64,000 bases of DNA from Candidatus Sulfidibacterium hydrothermale (GCF_020149915.1 NZ_CP083760.1:2666001-2730000), one strand, 5' to 3'; shown: positions 6,770 through 16,570, counted from the stretch's first letter. Notes: generated by a model from the sequence alone, not told the origin. A program made the numbers and translations.

Positions 6770-9700
6770 CTATCGTTTTCTGGTTGTCAGGTATTTATTC
6801 AACACCTTGAACAGGTTAGCTTTACGGGTTGGTTTTCGTAAAAAAGAATCGCAGCCCGCTTTTTTTGCTTCTTGCTGATTTTCTGGTGCAGTATAAGCCG
6901 TTTGGGCAACAATGATGATATTCGGATTCTGGGCTTTGATTTTCCGTGTCGCTTCCAACCCGTTCATTCCCGGCATTTTCAAATCCATTAATACCAAACT
7001 GATATCCGGATTGTCACGGCACGCTTTTACAGCATCCTCACCGGTAACGGCATGTTGCACAACAATATCCGGATTAAATTTTCTGAGCAAAATCTCGAGA
7101 TACTGGTAATTTACTTCTTCATCTTCTGCCACCAGCACGGTAACGGCTGCCGTATCGGAAGAAGGTTCCGGTAACAAATTCAATTTTTCAGGATGTACAG
7201 GAACATACGGGATCTCCACATAAAACACCGAACCTTTTCCTTTTTCCGACTCAATGCGAATCGTTCCTCCCAGCAGATCAACGTACCCCTTTACAATAGA
7301 AAGCCCCAGGCCAAGTCCGCCAGACAAACGCGAAAGCCGTTTGTCTTCCTGCGAAAATTCATCAAAGATCATCTCACGGGCGTTGCTTCCAATACCGATT
7401 CCGGTATCTTTCACAAAAAATTCAAGCCGGTCTTTTCCTTTCAACCGATAGCCCAGTTCTATATAACCTTCCTGGGTAAACTTCAGTGCATTTTCCACCA
7501 GATGATGAATGACCTTATGTAACTTTCCGCCATCTATATAAACCAATGCCACTTCGTCAGGCAATCCTTTTTTCAGATAAATCGATAATGATTTTTCTTT
7601 GGCTACCCGGTCAAACTCAGAGAAACAACTCATGAGCAATTCATTGATATTGACTTCGGCACTGGATTTCTCCACCTGACGGGTCTGCAATCGTGACACT
7701 TCCAAAATCTCATCAATAATATGAAGCAACTGCCGGGTACTGTTTTGAATAATCTGCACGTAGTTTTTGCGTGATTCTGCAGTCAGGTCTTCATCTTCCA
7801 GCAAAGAAGCAAACCCGATAATTCCGTTCATGGGTGTACGGATCTCATGGCTCATATTGGCCAAAAATTCACTTTTCAGCCGGTTGCTCTCCTCTGCTTT
7901 CTGTTTGGCTTTCCGCAGTTCAGCTTCCATCTCTTTACGCGAGGTGATATCTTCTTTCACCGCAATAAAATGCGTAATTTCTCCATCATTATTTTTCACC
8001 GGAGAAATACTGACCAGCTCCCAAAACAGACTTTGGTCTTTCTTTCGGTTGATCATCTCGCCACGCCACTCTTCACCTGCGGTAATGGTATTCCACAATT
8101 CCGTATAAATCCGGTCGGGCATTTTACCGGATTTTAAAATCCGCAGGTTTTTCCCCAGTACCTCATCCAAAGAATAACCGCTTACTTCAGTAAATTTCTT
8201 ATTCACATACTGAATATTCCCTTCCTTGTCAGTAATTACAATGGAAGCCGGGCTCTGTTCCACCCCCAGCGAGAGCAACTGGATTCTTTCTTCCGTTCTT
8301 TTACGTTCGCTGATATCGCGGGCAATGGCCAGCACCAAGTCCTTATCGCCAATATGTACCACCCCGGCACTAATTTCCACCGGAAACTCAGAATGGTCTT
8401 TCCGGCGAAAGATCGTTTCAAATTTTATGATTTTCCCCGGAGAAAAATAATCCCAGTACTTTTTCTTTTGTATTTCAGCTAAAGATGGCGGCAATAGATC
8501 AAAAGCATTCATGGACAGGATTTCCTGCGAAGCATATCCCAAACTTTTTTCTATTTTTTCGTTTACCTCCACTATTTTTCCTTCCATATCGCACAACAAG
8601 ATGGAATCGCTGGCTTGTTGCATCAGGGTTTTATACCGTTTATTGCTTACCCTCAAAGCTTTTAAGGCTTCTTTTCGTTCGATAAACAATGCCAGTTGAT
8701 TGGAAATGAACCGCATCAACTCTTCATCTTTTTCAGAAAAAGCCTGAAGATTAGTCTGATGAATAAGCACCAACACCCCAATAAACCGGTTTTTATGGGT
8801 AAGCGGAACCCCCATCCAGGAGGTAGATAAAGGACCGATGATCTCCACTTCTCCTTTTTTGACCAACTCCCTGATTTGATCGTTGTTAACACGGATCAAT
8901 TTTTGTTTTTTACGGACATAATAAATTAATCCTTTCCGGGAATCAGGCAAAGCATCCATATGAAATCCCGAGAGAATACCCTTTTTAAAAGGAAAAGTGT
9001 ATTGATGATGTTCTTCATCATAAAGGGCAATATATGCATGATCGAAATCGACAACCTGCTTGATAATATCATAAACCTTAACAAGAAAACTGGTCAAATC
9101 GCCTTCCAGCACGGCAGCATGGGCAATCTGATACAAAACCTGCTGCCGGAGAGCATTTTCACGGTTTTCTTTCTCCACTTCCAAATTAAACAAGGCATAA
9201 GCCAAATCACTGGCCACCTGCCGGAAAAGCTCTTTTTCTTCGTGATTCACCTCCACATCATCCGGAATACTTACGGTGATAAATCCCAGCTTTTTGTTAT
9301 TGTACTCCAGCATCTCACAAAAAGCAGAAGAAGACAACTTCAGGCGGGCAAAAGGGCAGTCTTTTTTTGATGTATCCGAAAGGAGAATATGTACCATTCC
9401 TTTCTCTTCCGATGCCATTTTCAAACACGCAGGCCATTCACCCCGGAGCATTCCTTTGGCAAGCGGAGAAAAAGCTTTTGCTGAAAAACCGGAATAAGCA
9501 TTTACCTTTCCCAGATTTCCTTTTTCGTCAAACAGAGCGATCCAGGCTGCGCGGTAACTCTGTTCCTGTGTAAACATTTCACATGCTTGCTGAATCAGCT
9601 TTTGCACATCATGCTCACGGGTTATCAGCTGATTAATGTTTCGAATTGCTTTTAAAGTCCGGTTAAGATGTTGCACCGTTTCAAAAGCTTTTTGCCGGTC

Positions 9701-10081
9701 ATATTCCGCTTTTTTAAGGGCGATAGCCCGTTTTACGGCTTCCCCAATACGGGTAATATGCTCTTTGATAATATAATCGTCGGCCCCTTCTTTCATACAT
9801 TGCACAGCCGTATCTTCGTTAGTGGAACCGGTAGTAATAATAAAAGGCATAAAGGGCCTTTCCTTATTTTTAATTTTCAGGGCTTCCATCCCATCAAAAG
9901 CAGGAAGAGCAAAGTCGGAAATCACAATATCATAATCCTGAAGCAATTCAGCCAGATACTCTTCTTTCCGCTCAATAACTTTCAGGGTAAAGGCATCAAA
10001 ACTTCTCGATAATGCTCTTTTCAATAATTTTACATCCGAGGCATTATCTTCAAGTAACAATATTTTTAGTTTCCGGTTCAT
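6770..10081 (-). CDS. Hybrid sensor histidine kinase (REC-GAF-GAF-PAS-PAS-HisKA-HATPase-REC)
   Basis: A 1103-residue soluble multidomain signalling protein. An N-terminal receiver domain (about 1-125) has the phospho-acceptor D56 in DIVISDFALP. Two GAF-type regions (about 150-310 and 330-470) and two PAS domains (about 475-725, including ITDKEGNIQYVNKKF) follow. The dimerisation box is FLANMSHEIRTPMNG with the phospho-histidine near residue 750; the ATPase domain ends GLGLGLSIVKGYVDLLGG. A C-terminal receiver has its aspartate in LVLMDLKMPGMNG. No transmembrane segments are seen, so it senses cytosolic signals. It follows the neighbouring kinase by 59 bases, so the two probably form one phosphorelay unit. 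Confidence 0.9.
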   Translation of the reverse strand: MNRKLKILLLEDNASDVKLLKRALSRSFDAFTLKVIERKEEYLAELLQDYDIVISDFALPAFDGMEALKIKNKERPFMPFIITTGSTNEDTAVQCMKEGADDYIIKEHITRIGEAVKRAIALKKAEYDRQKAFETVQHLNRTLKAIRNINQLITREHDVQKLIQQACEMFTQEQSYRAAWIALFDEKGNLGKVNAYSGFSAKAFSPLAKGMLRGEWPACLKMASEEKGMVHILLSDTSKKDCPFARLKLSSSAFCEMLEYNNKKLGFITVSIPDDVEVNHEEKELFRQVASDLAYALFNLEVEKENRENALRQQVLYQIAHAAVLEGDLTSFLVKVYDIIKQVVDFDHAYIALYDEEHHQYTFPFKKGILSGFHMDALPDSRKGLIYYVRKKQKLIRVNNDQIRELVKKGEVEIIGPLSTSWMGVPLTHKNRFIGVLVLIHQTNLQAFSEKDEELMRFISNQLALFIERKEALKALRVSNKRYKTLMQQASDSILLCDMEGKIVEVNEKIEKSLGYASQEILSMNAFDLLPPSLAEIQKKKYWDYFSPGKIIKFETIFRRKDHSEFPVEISAGVVHIGDKDLVLAIARDISERKRTEERIQLLSLGVEQSPASIVITDKEGNIQYVNKKFTEVSGYSLDEVLGKNLRILKSGKMPDRIYTELWNTITAGEEWRGEMINRKKDQSLFWELVSISPVKNNDGEITHFIAVKEDITSRKEMEAELRKAKQKAEESNRLKSEFLANMSHEIRTPMNGIIGFASLLEDEDLTAESRKNYVQIIQNSTRQLLHIIDEILEVSRLQTRQVEKSSAEVNINELLMSCFSEFDRVAKEKSLSIYLKKGLPDEVALVYIDGGKLHKVIHHLVENALKFTQEGYIELGYRLKGKDRLEFFVKDTGIGIGSNAREMIFDEFSQEDKRLSRLSGGLGLGLSIVKGYVDLLGGTIRIESEKGKGSVFYVEIPYVPVHPEKLNLLPEPSSDTAAVTVLVAEDEEVNYQYLEILLRKFNPDIVVQHAVTGEDAVKACRDNPDISLVLMDLKMPGMNGLEATRKIKAQNPNIIIVAQTAYTAPENQQEAKKAGCDSFLRKPTRKANLFKVLNKYLTTRKR

Positions 10082-10140
10082 GTGTCATGTTTTTAACGTT
10101 TTTCCCTACAGGTAAAACCTGTACGAACATCAGCAGTTTT

Positions 10141-12903
10141 CTATTTTGAAGGAAGGGTAAAATAAAAAACAGCTCCCTGATCCGGTTCGCTTTCAGCCCA
10201 TATTTTTCCGCCATGCCGGGTAACAATCCGCTTGGCGATAGCCAGTCCGATACCGGTTCCTTCAAAAAGTGTTTTGGAGTGCAATCGGATAAAAGCGTCG
10301 AACATTTTGGCCGTATCATCCGGACTAAATCCGACACCATTATCTTTTATAAAAAGAGTAACCTCCCCGTTTTTTTCATTCTTTTCGTACCCCATTTCCA
10401 CAACGGGTTGTTTTCGTTTGGAAGAATATTTTAACGCATTAGAAAACAAGTTGCTTAAAAGTTGTTTTATCAGGCTATAATCGGCAAAAACAACCGGAAG
10501 TTCTGTAATTTCAAGCCGGGCATGTTTCAGTCCGAAATGTTTTTGTTGTTCCATAAATACCGAACGGGCCAGCGGTTCCATATTAAACTCCACATAATTC
10601 AGGTTCTTACGGCCGGTTCGCGAAAGCAACAGCAACGCATCAATAATTTGCGCCATCCGCTGCGTTTCATCCACGATATCGCCGATAAGCTCCTGCCCTT
10701 CAGCATCAAGCAAATCGTAATAATCTTCTTTCAAGATAGTAGTAAAACCCTGTATAGCCCGAACCGGTGCTTTTAAATCATGCGACACCGAATAGGAAAA
10801 AGCTTCCAGCTCATGATTCAGGTTTTGTAATTCGCGGTTCGACTGTTCCAGTTTTTTCTGTACCTGCTGCATATCATTCAACAAGTTCGACAAGTCCTGT
10901 TGTTTTTTCTTTAGCCTCTGGGTACGGTCTTTTACTTTTTGCTCCAGCAGCTCGTTGAGTTCTTTCAGCTGATCTTCGGTTTGTTTCAGCCGGGTAATGT
11001 CTTGTACCGTTCCGTGTATCCTGACCAGATTTCCTTTTTTATCATAAAAGCTCTTTCCCCTTTCAATAACCCATTTGATCCGGTTTTCATCAAGCAACAA
11101 ACGGTGAATATGTTTAAATGGCTTCCCCGTTTTGATGGATTCTTTCAAAACATAACGGGCTTCTTTCAGATCATCGGGATGGATACGAGCCTGAAACAGG
11201 TCGTAATTCGGTTTTTGTGACCGGGGCAGTTCCAAAATAGAATAAAGCCCTTCAGACCAATTTAATTCTTTGCTTTTCCGGACAAGTTCCCAACTCCCCA
11301 GACGCCCGATTTCCTGTGCTTCTTTTAAACGGGCCGTTTGCCGGGCTAACGTATCCCGGTATTCTTTTTCCCGGGTAAAATCGAGCGAAATAGAAAGGAT
11401 GATCCTTCCCCGGTTTTCCAGATCAACCACAGTTTCAAAAAGGCGAAGATACACCGGCTTTCCATGATGGTCATAATTCACCATTTCTTTTTGCCGCGGC
11501 TGTCCACTTTTTAAAATTTCCTGAATATCTTTCAGCACCTTTTCCTTGTGAATATCGGCCACCGGGAACAAAGCATCCCAAACCTTTTTCCCGATAATTT
11601 CCTGGGGCTGATAAGCCAACAGACGACAAAAAGAAGGATTGGCATCCAAAATAGAACCGGTTTCGTCAATTAGCAGAATACCAGCCGGAGAAAGATCAAA
11701 AAGAGTTTTATAACGTAATTCCACTTCCCGTAAAGCACTTAATGCCTGTCGGTAATCTTCAATGTTCCGCGTAATGGATATCAAATGAGGCTCTCCGTTA
11801 AGCTCAATAATGTTGGACGAAACCAGCGCATGCACTTCGCTGCCGTTTTTCATCCGTAAATTAATGGGAAAATCTTTTACATACCCCTCCTTCATCATCT
11901 TCTGCAGATACCCCTCGCGCTGGCTGTAATCTACCCAGATTCCCAGTTCTTCGGCCGTTTTTCCCACTACTTCTTCTCTTTTGTAGCCGGTTTCCAACAA
12001 AAAAACTTCATTCACCTCGGCATACCGGCCGGTAGTAAGACTGGTAATGGCAATGGCAAATGGTGAAATATTAAACGATTTCCTAAATTTCAGTTCACTC
12101 TGCTCAAGCGCTTCCCGTGTACGAAGGGTTTCTTCCACATCGGTAGTAAACGAAAAAAGAAACAATTCGCCATTCGTTTCCATAAGGTTGGCCGAAACTT
12201 CCGCTCTGAAAATTTCGCCGTTTTTTCGTCTAAAAAGAACCGGATAATGATAAATAGCACGCGCTTTCAACACTTTTTCCACAAAAGGCTGGCGGTCTTC
12301 AGGATGAACCCATAGCCCCAAAGAAAAAGCCGTTTGTCCGATAACTTCTTTACGAGAATAACCCGATACTTCTTCAAACCGATCGTTTACTTCGATATAT
12401 CTACCATCACTTAGCCGGCTGATAGCCACCACATCCGGCGAGACATCAAAAACTTTGCGGTAACGTTCCAGATTTCTTTTCAGTTCTTTTTGGGCTTTCA
12501 CCTTCTCCGTTACATCAAAAACGGTTACAAAAAGCAACCTTTTATCTTCGCGGTCTAAAACCCCGCTGTAAAGTTCCACATCCCGCACCTGTCCGTTCGA
12601 AAGCTGATGACGGGTATAAAAATGATGTTCCTGTTGTTTTACCGCTTGCTGCAAAGCCTCTGTCACCTTTTCTGAAGAAAAAACATCGATATCCTGTAAT
12701 CGCTTGGTTTTTAAAATATCGCGCCGAAAACCGTAAAATTTTTCTGCCGACCGGTTAGCATCCACAATGTCCCCGTCCGGTGTCAGCAACAACATCGTCG
12801 TTCTGTTCTCATAGAACAACTGATTTAACAGACGCTCATTGGCTGCTTTTTCTTTTTCATACAAATTACGGTAATCAGCTTGCGTATTTTTTCCATTGCT
12901 CAT
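10141..12903 (-). CDS. Multi-PAS sensor histidine kinase, phytochrome-type kinase core
   Basis: A 920-residue soluble kinase. About five PAS domains run from residue 20 to 645, several with the PAC-like GRYIEVNDRFEEVSGY / GRYAEVNEVFLLETGY pattern, indicating internal duplication; the fifth resembles the PAS_3 fold (HPDDLKEARYVL). A coiled coil (about 645-700) leads to the HisKA box YSVSHDLKAPVRAI and a HATPase ending GTGIGLAIAKRIVTRHGG. No receiver and no membrane span. The absence of its own output domain and the adjacent REC-bearing hybrid kinase downstream suggest phosphotransfer between the two (inference). Ligands are unknown. Confidence 0.9.
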   Translation of the reverse strand: MSNGKNTQADYRNLYEKEKAANERLLNQLFYENRTTMLLLTPDGDIVDANRSAEKFYGFRRDILKTKRLQDIDVFSSEKVTEALQQAVKQQEHHFYTRHQLSNGQVRDVELYSGVLDREDKRLLFVTVFDVTEKVKAQKELKRNLERYRKVFDVSPDVVAISRLSDGRYIEVNDRFEEVSGYSRKEVIGQTAFSLGLWVHPEDRQPFVEKVLKARAIYHYPVLFRRKNGEIFRAEVSANLMETNGELFLFSFTTDVEETLRTREALEQSELKFRKSFNISPFAIAITSLTTGRYAEVNEVFLLETGYKREEVVGKTAEELGIWVDYSQREGYLQKMMKEGYVKDFPINLRMKNGSEVHALVSSNIIELNGEPHLISITRNIEDYRQALSALREVELRYKTLFDLSPAGILLIDETGSILDANPSFCRLLAYQPQEIIGKKVWDALFPVADIHKEKVLKDIQEILKSGQPRQKEMVNYDHHGKPVYLRLFETVVDLENRGRIILSISLDFTREKEYRDTLARQTARLKEAQEIGRLGSWELVRKSKELNWSEGLYSILELPRSQKPNYDLFQARIHPDDLKEARYVLKESIKTGKPFKHIHRLLLDENRIKWVIERGKSFYDKKGNLVRIHGTVQDITRLKQTEDQLKELNELLEQKVKDRTQRLKKKQQDLSNLLNDMQQVQKKLEQSNRELQNLNHELEAFSYSVSHDLKAPVRAIQGFTTILKEDYYDLLDAEGQELIGDIVDETQRMAQIIDALLLLSRTGRKNLNYVEFNMEPLARSVFMEQQKHFGLKHARLEITELPVVFADYSLIKQLLSNLFSNALKYSSKRKQPVVEMGYEKNEKNGEVTLFIKDNGVGFSPDDTAKMFDAFIRLHSKTLFEGTGIGLAIAKRIVTRHGGKIWAESEPDQGAVFYFTLPSK

Positions 12904-13012
12904 ACTATCTGCCCCTTCTTTTCGATGCCAAAGACATCCTTCTCCGGTTTCATTAAAAAAACAAAACCGTTGAAAAACCTCCCCGATAACGATCTTTTTT
13001 TAATGACTTTCA

Positions 13013-13020
13013 CAAAGGTA
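13013..13020 (-). promoter_or_regulatory. -7 box upstream of the sensor kinase operon
   Basis: TACCTTTG on the minus strand, an exact TAnnTTTG match about 110 bases before the kinase start. Confidence 0.45.
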
Positions 13021-13097
13021 ATAAAATTCGCCCTGTTCATCATAAGATTTTTGATTCACAGCCATTCTCGAAAAAATTCTTTTTCTTTTTAATAGGT

Positions 13098-13115
13098 CAT
13101 TCTAAAAACAGAATG
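13098..13115 (+). promoter_or_regulatory. Inverted repeat CATTCT-N6-AGAATG at the citDE promoter
   Basis: A perfect 6+6 inverted repeat immediately upstream of the -7 box, in the spacer between -33 and -7 positions, where a bound regulator would control RNA polymerase. The matching regulator is not identifiable here. Confidence 0.45.
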
Positions 13116-13123
13116 TATCTTTG
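13116..13123 (+). promoter_or_regulatory. -7 box of the cit/hydroxyproline operon
   Basis: TATCTTTG, an exact TAnnTTTG match, 20 bases before the start codon of the CitD-CitE fusion. Confidence 0.6.
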
Positions 13124-13143
13124 AAGCCAAAAAAACATATTCC

Positions 13144-14355
13144 ATGAATAAAACGGGAACATCCGGAAATAAAGGCCCGGGAGTCCGTTCGGACGTATGG
13201 GTGGCCGTAACGCCGAAATCAAAAGGCGGAATTAAAATTCACTTAAAAAGCAAAGTAAAAACTTTGTTCGGGAGACAAATCCAGGCTTTGACCGAAAAAG
13301 TCCTTCAATTTTTTGAACTGGAAAATGCGGTGGTGGATATCGAAGACAGCGGAGCGGTCGATTTTGTTTTGGCAGCACGGCTGGAAGCAGCCATAAAAGA
13401 GGTGACAGATACCGATAAGGAGTTTCTTTTCCCCCTTTTGGAAGAAAATAAAACGGAAACAGCCAAAGATGCTTTTCGTTTTTCCCGTCTTTATCTGCCG
13501 GGGAATTCGCCCAAACTCATGCTGAATGCCGGCATCCACAAACCCAATGGTTTAATTCTGGATTTGGAAGATGCGGTAGCTCCGGCCAAAAAGACGGAAG
13601 CCCGGTATCTGGTTCGCAACGCCCTGCGCAGCCTTCATTTTTACGGCGCCGAACGCATGGTGCGCATCAACCAGGGAGAACGGGGACTTGAAGATCTCTC
13701 TTTTGTTGTTCCGCATTTCGTCAATTTAGTGTTAATTCCCAAATGTGAAGATGCCACCGATGTTTTACGGGTAGCCGCCCGTACACGGGAGCTGTTGCTG
13801 TTGCACAACATGGAACATCCGGTATGGTTCATGCCGATCATCGAAAGTGCCAAAGGGGTCATGAATGCCTATTCGATTGCTTCGGCGGATAAACAAGTTG
13901 CCGCTTTAGCCATTGGACTTGAAGATTATACCGCCGATATCGGAACCCGGCGCACCCAGGAAGGGACCGAATCGTTTTTTGCCCGTTCCATGGTGGTGAA
14001 TGCGGCCCGTGCAGCCGGTATCCAACCTATTGATTCCGTTTTCTCTGATGTATCGGATATGGAAGCACTAGCCGAAAATGTTAAACGTTCCAAAGCTTTG
14101 GGATTCGACGGGATGGGATGTATCCACCCCAGACAAATAAAAGTTATCCACGAAAACTTCGCTCCCGACGAAGCAGAAATTGAAAAAGCAAAAAAAATCT
14201 ATCTCGCTTTTCGCGAAGCAGAAAAAAAAGGATTGGGAGTTGTTTCTCTCGGCTCGAAAATGATTGACCCACCAGTGGTGAAGAGAGCTTTAACGACGAT
14301 TACACTGGCCGTCAATACCGGAAAACTGGAGAAAGATTGGGAGAAAAATAATTAA
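13144..14355 (+). CDS. citE: Citrate lyase acyl carrier protein (CitD) fused to beta subunit (CitE)
   Basis: A 403-residue fusion. Residues 1-95 match CitD: GVRSDVWVAV holds the serine that normally carries the prosthetic group, and FGRQIQALTEKVLQFFELENAVVDIEDSGAVDFVLAARLEAAI is the usual gamma-subunit core. Residues from about 110 onward match CitE: RLYLPGNSPKLM, GLILDLEDAVAP, RINQGERG, PIIESAKGV and GMGCIHPRQI, a TIM-barrel that cleaves the citryl thioester. In textbook systems CitD and CitE are separate proteins. No citC, citX or citG lies nearby, so maturation must come from elsewhere or the substrate may be a related 3-hydroxyacid. The family is firm, the substrate is not. Confidence 0.88.
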   Translation: MNKTGTSGNKGPGVRSDVWVAVTPKSKGGIKIHLKSKVKTLFGRQIQALTEKVLQFFELENAVVDIEDSGAVDFVLAARLEAAIKEVTDTDKEFLFPLLEENKTETAKDAFRFSRLYLPGNSPKLMLNAGIHKPNGLILDLEDAVAPAKKTEARYLVRNALRSLHFYGAERMVRINQGERGLEDLSFVVPHFVNLVLIPKCEDATDVLRVAARTRELLLLHNMEHPVWFMPIIESAKGVMNAYSIASADKQVAALAIGLEDYTADIGTRRTQEGTESFFARSMVVNAARAAGIQPIDSVFSDVSDMEALAENVKRSKALGFDGMGCIHPRQIKVIHENFAPDEAEIEKAKKIYLAFREAEKKGLGVVSLGSKMIDPPVVKRALTTITLAVNTGKLEKDWEKNN

Positions 14356-14411
14356 ATGAACGTTAGAAATTGAAATTTGTTAATGGGAAACGGGTATTAA
14401 TATTTGAAATT

Positions 14412-14960
14412 AGTCATTGGTCATTTAGTTAGTCATTTTAGCTGCATTTGGACATTGACATTGGTTGCAAGCACTGAATAATAAAAACAAAATACGTATT
14501 GTTTACCAAAAAAATTACAATGATGAAACTCGAAGAACTTAATGTTTACAATTTGGCCATGGAAATGGGAGATGAAATTTGGAATATTGTTAATCAATGG
14601 ACTATATTTCAGAAGGATACAGTAGGAAAACAGTTAGTACGGGCTATTGATTCGGTTGCTGCAAATTTAAGCGAAGGTTTCGGGAGATATCATTACAGAG
14701 AAACTGTTCATTTTGGATATTATTCCCGTGGTTCTTTGTATGAAAGCAAAACATGGATACAAAAAGGATTTCAACGGAAATTAATTGATGAAACCGACTA
14801 TCGCCATTTTATGGAGGAGATCGATCACATGGGTAAAATGTTAAACAATTACATCAAATCCATTGGAAAAAGTCCTTCCGGAAACTAATTCACATCGTTA
14901 TATCTAAAGTTGCTCATCTTATAACCAAACCAGTAACCAATAAACGAATGACCAATGACC
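14412..14960. repeat. Inverted repeats flanking the S23-type gene
   Basis: AGTCATTGGTCATT at 14412-14425 and its near-perfect reverse complement AATGACCAATGACC at 14947-14960 bracket the four-helix-bundle gene. Similar TCATTGGTTATT-type words recur in the repeat tracts at 41 and 61 kb. Confidence 0.5.
14520..14888 (+). CDS. Four-helix bundle protein, S23/rRNA intervening-sequence family
   Basis: A 122-residue protein of the TIGR02436 family: KLEELNVYNLAMEMGDEIW, then KDTVGKQLVRAIDSVAANLSEGFGR and GSLYESKTWI, four amphipathic helices. Related proteins are encoded within 23S rRNA intervening sequences and, in Bacteroidota, in many scattered mobile-looking loci. The start is one of two adjacent ATGs at 14520/14523. 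It interrupts the cit genes, is more AT-rich than its neighbours, and is bracketed by inverted repeats, all consistent with a later insertion. Function in the cell is unknown. Confidence 0.88.
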   Translation: MMKLEELNVYNLAMEMGDEIWNIVNQWTIFQKDTVGKQLVRAIDSVAANLSEGFGRYHYRETVHFGYYSRGSLYESKTWIQKGFQRKLIDETDYRHFMEEIDHMGKMLNNYIKSIGKSPSGN

Positions 14961-14998
14961 AGTAAACCAATAACCAATTTACCGAATAACCAAAAACC

Positions 14999-16564
14999 AT
15001 GAAAAAATACGATAAAATAGTTAAAAATGCCGCAGGACGCGAAGTTCCTACCCTCATCAACGGCGAAAAACACATCCCCTTTCAGGGGGTGGGAAAATAC
15101 AAACCCAAAGGGCGAAAATATGCTCCTCGCATAGCCAGTTGTGCCGATTATCCGGAAGACGGCAATAAATTGGTTGCCAACCTGAAAGAAGCTTTAATCA
15201 AAGCCGGTTTACGCGACGGCATGACCATTTCTACGCATCATCATTTTCGCAATGGCGATTTAATTGCCAACCAGATCTTTGATATTGCCCACGAACTGGG
15301 AATAAAAAATCTGCGCTGGTTTCCTTCGGCCAGTTTTCCCTGTCACGAGCATTTGATCCCGTATCTCGAAGATGGCACCATCCATCATATTGAGGGCAGC
15401 ATGAACGGGGCGCTGGGAAAATTCTGTTCGGAAGGCAAAATGGCCGGATTAGGGATTCTGCGCTCACACGGCGGTCGTTATCAGGCTGTTCAGGATGGAG
15501 AAGTACAAATTGACATTGCTGTAATTGCTGCACCTACCGCCGATCCGTTTGGGAATGCAAACGGAGTAAATGGTCCGGCAGCCTGCGGATTACTGGGTTT
15601 TGCCCTGGCCGATTCGCAATATGCCGATAAAGTGATTGTCGTCACCGATAATCTGGTTCCTTTCCCGGCTATTCCGTGGCAAATACACGGAAATTATGTG
15701 GATTATGTGGTAGAAGTTGATCAGGTAGGTATTCCTGAGAAAATCATTTCCGGTACTACCAAAATCACAAAAAGTCCTGACCGGTTGCTTATTGCCGAGA
15801 TGACCGCCCGGTTTTGTGAAGCCACCGGATTGATTTATGACGGTTTTTCCTATCAGGCCGGTGCTGGCGGAACCGCTCTTTCTATCGGGAACTATTTTGG
15901 CGAAATCCTGCGTAAAAATAACTGGAAAGCACGCTTTATCCGCGCCGGCAGTAATAAATACCCGGTAGAAATGCTGGAAGAAGGATTGGTAGAATATATT
16001 CTGGACGGACAAACTTTCGATCTGGAAGGCGTTCGTTCCATGCGCGAAAATCCGAACCATGTCTGGACCTCTCCTTTCACTTCTTATAATTATCATGGCA
16101 AAGGAAATTTTGCATCTATGGTAGATGTAGTGGTTCTCGGTGCCACGGAGGTGGATATAAACTTTAATGCCAATGTGGTTACACATTCTGATGGTTATCT
16201 CTTACACGGCATCGGCGGCTGGCAAAACGCCCTTTTCGGGAAAACCACCATTTTGCCCATTCCGTTGTTCCGCGACCGCATTCCGGTGATTCGCGATGAG
16301 GTAACTACCCTGTGTGCACCGGGCGAAATGATTGATGTAATTGTTACCGAACGCGGGATTGCCATTAATCCGCTCCGTGAAGATCTCATTGAAAAAGCCA
16401 AAAACAGCGGTTTGCCGATAAAAACCATCGAACAATTGAAAGAAGAAGCCGAAGCCATTTGCGGCGTACCGGACAAACCGAAACTTAGCGATGAAATTGT
16501 AGCCGTGATCAAATGGGTGGATGGTACGGTTCTCGACGCCGTACGAAAAGTCATTACAGAATAA
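14999..16564 (+). CDS. citF: Citrate lyase alpha subunit (citrate:acetyl-ACP transferase)
   Basis: A 521-residue CitF protein. It exchanges the acetyl group on the CitD carrier for citrate before CitE cleaves off oxaloacetate. The N-terminal AAGREVPTLINGEKHIPFQG, the THHHFRNGDLIANQ stretch and the SYQAGAGGTALSIGNYF segment are characteristic; length is as in the family. It is separated from the CitD-CitE fusion only by the S23-type gene and is followed six bases later by an APH-fold kinase, so the operon continues downstream. Confidence 0.92.
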   Translation: MKKYDKIVKNAAGREVPTLINGEKHIPFQGVGKYKPKGRKYAPRIASCADYPEDGNKLVANLKEALIKAGLRDGMTISTHHHFRNGDLIANQIFDIAHELGIKNLRWFPSASFPCHEHLIPYLEDGTIHHIEGSMNGALGKFCSEGKMAGLGILRSHGGRYQAVQDGEVQIDIAVIAAPTADPFGNANGVNGPAACGLLGFALADSQYADKVIVVTDNLVPFPAIPWQIHGNYVDYVVEVDQVGIPEKIISGTTKITKSPDRLLIAEMTARFCEATGLIYDGFSYQAGAGGTALSIGNYFGEILRKNNWKARFIRAGSNKYPVEMLEEGLVEYILDGQTFDLEGVRSMRENPNHVWTSPFTSYNYHGKGNFASMVDVVVLGATEVDINFNANVVTHSDGYLLHGIGGWQNALFGKTTILPIPLFRDRIPVIRDEVTTLCAPGEMIDVIVTERGIAINPLREDLIEKAKNSGLPIKTIEQLKEEAEAICGVPDKPKLSDEIVAVIKWVDGTVLDAVRKVITE

Positions 16565-16570
16565 CGAAGC

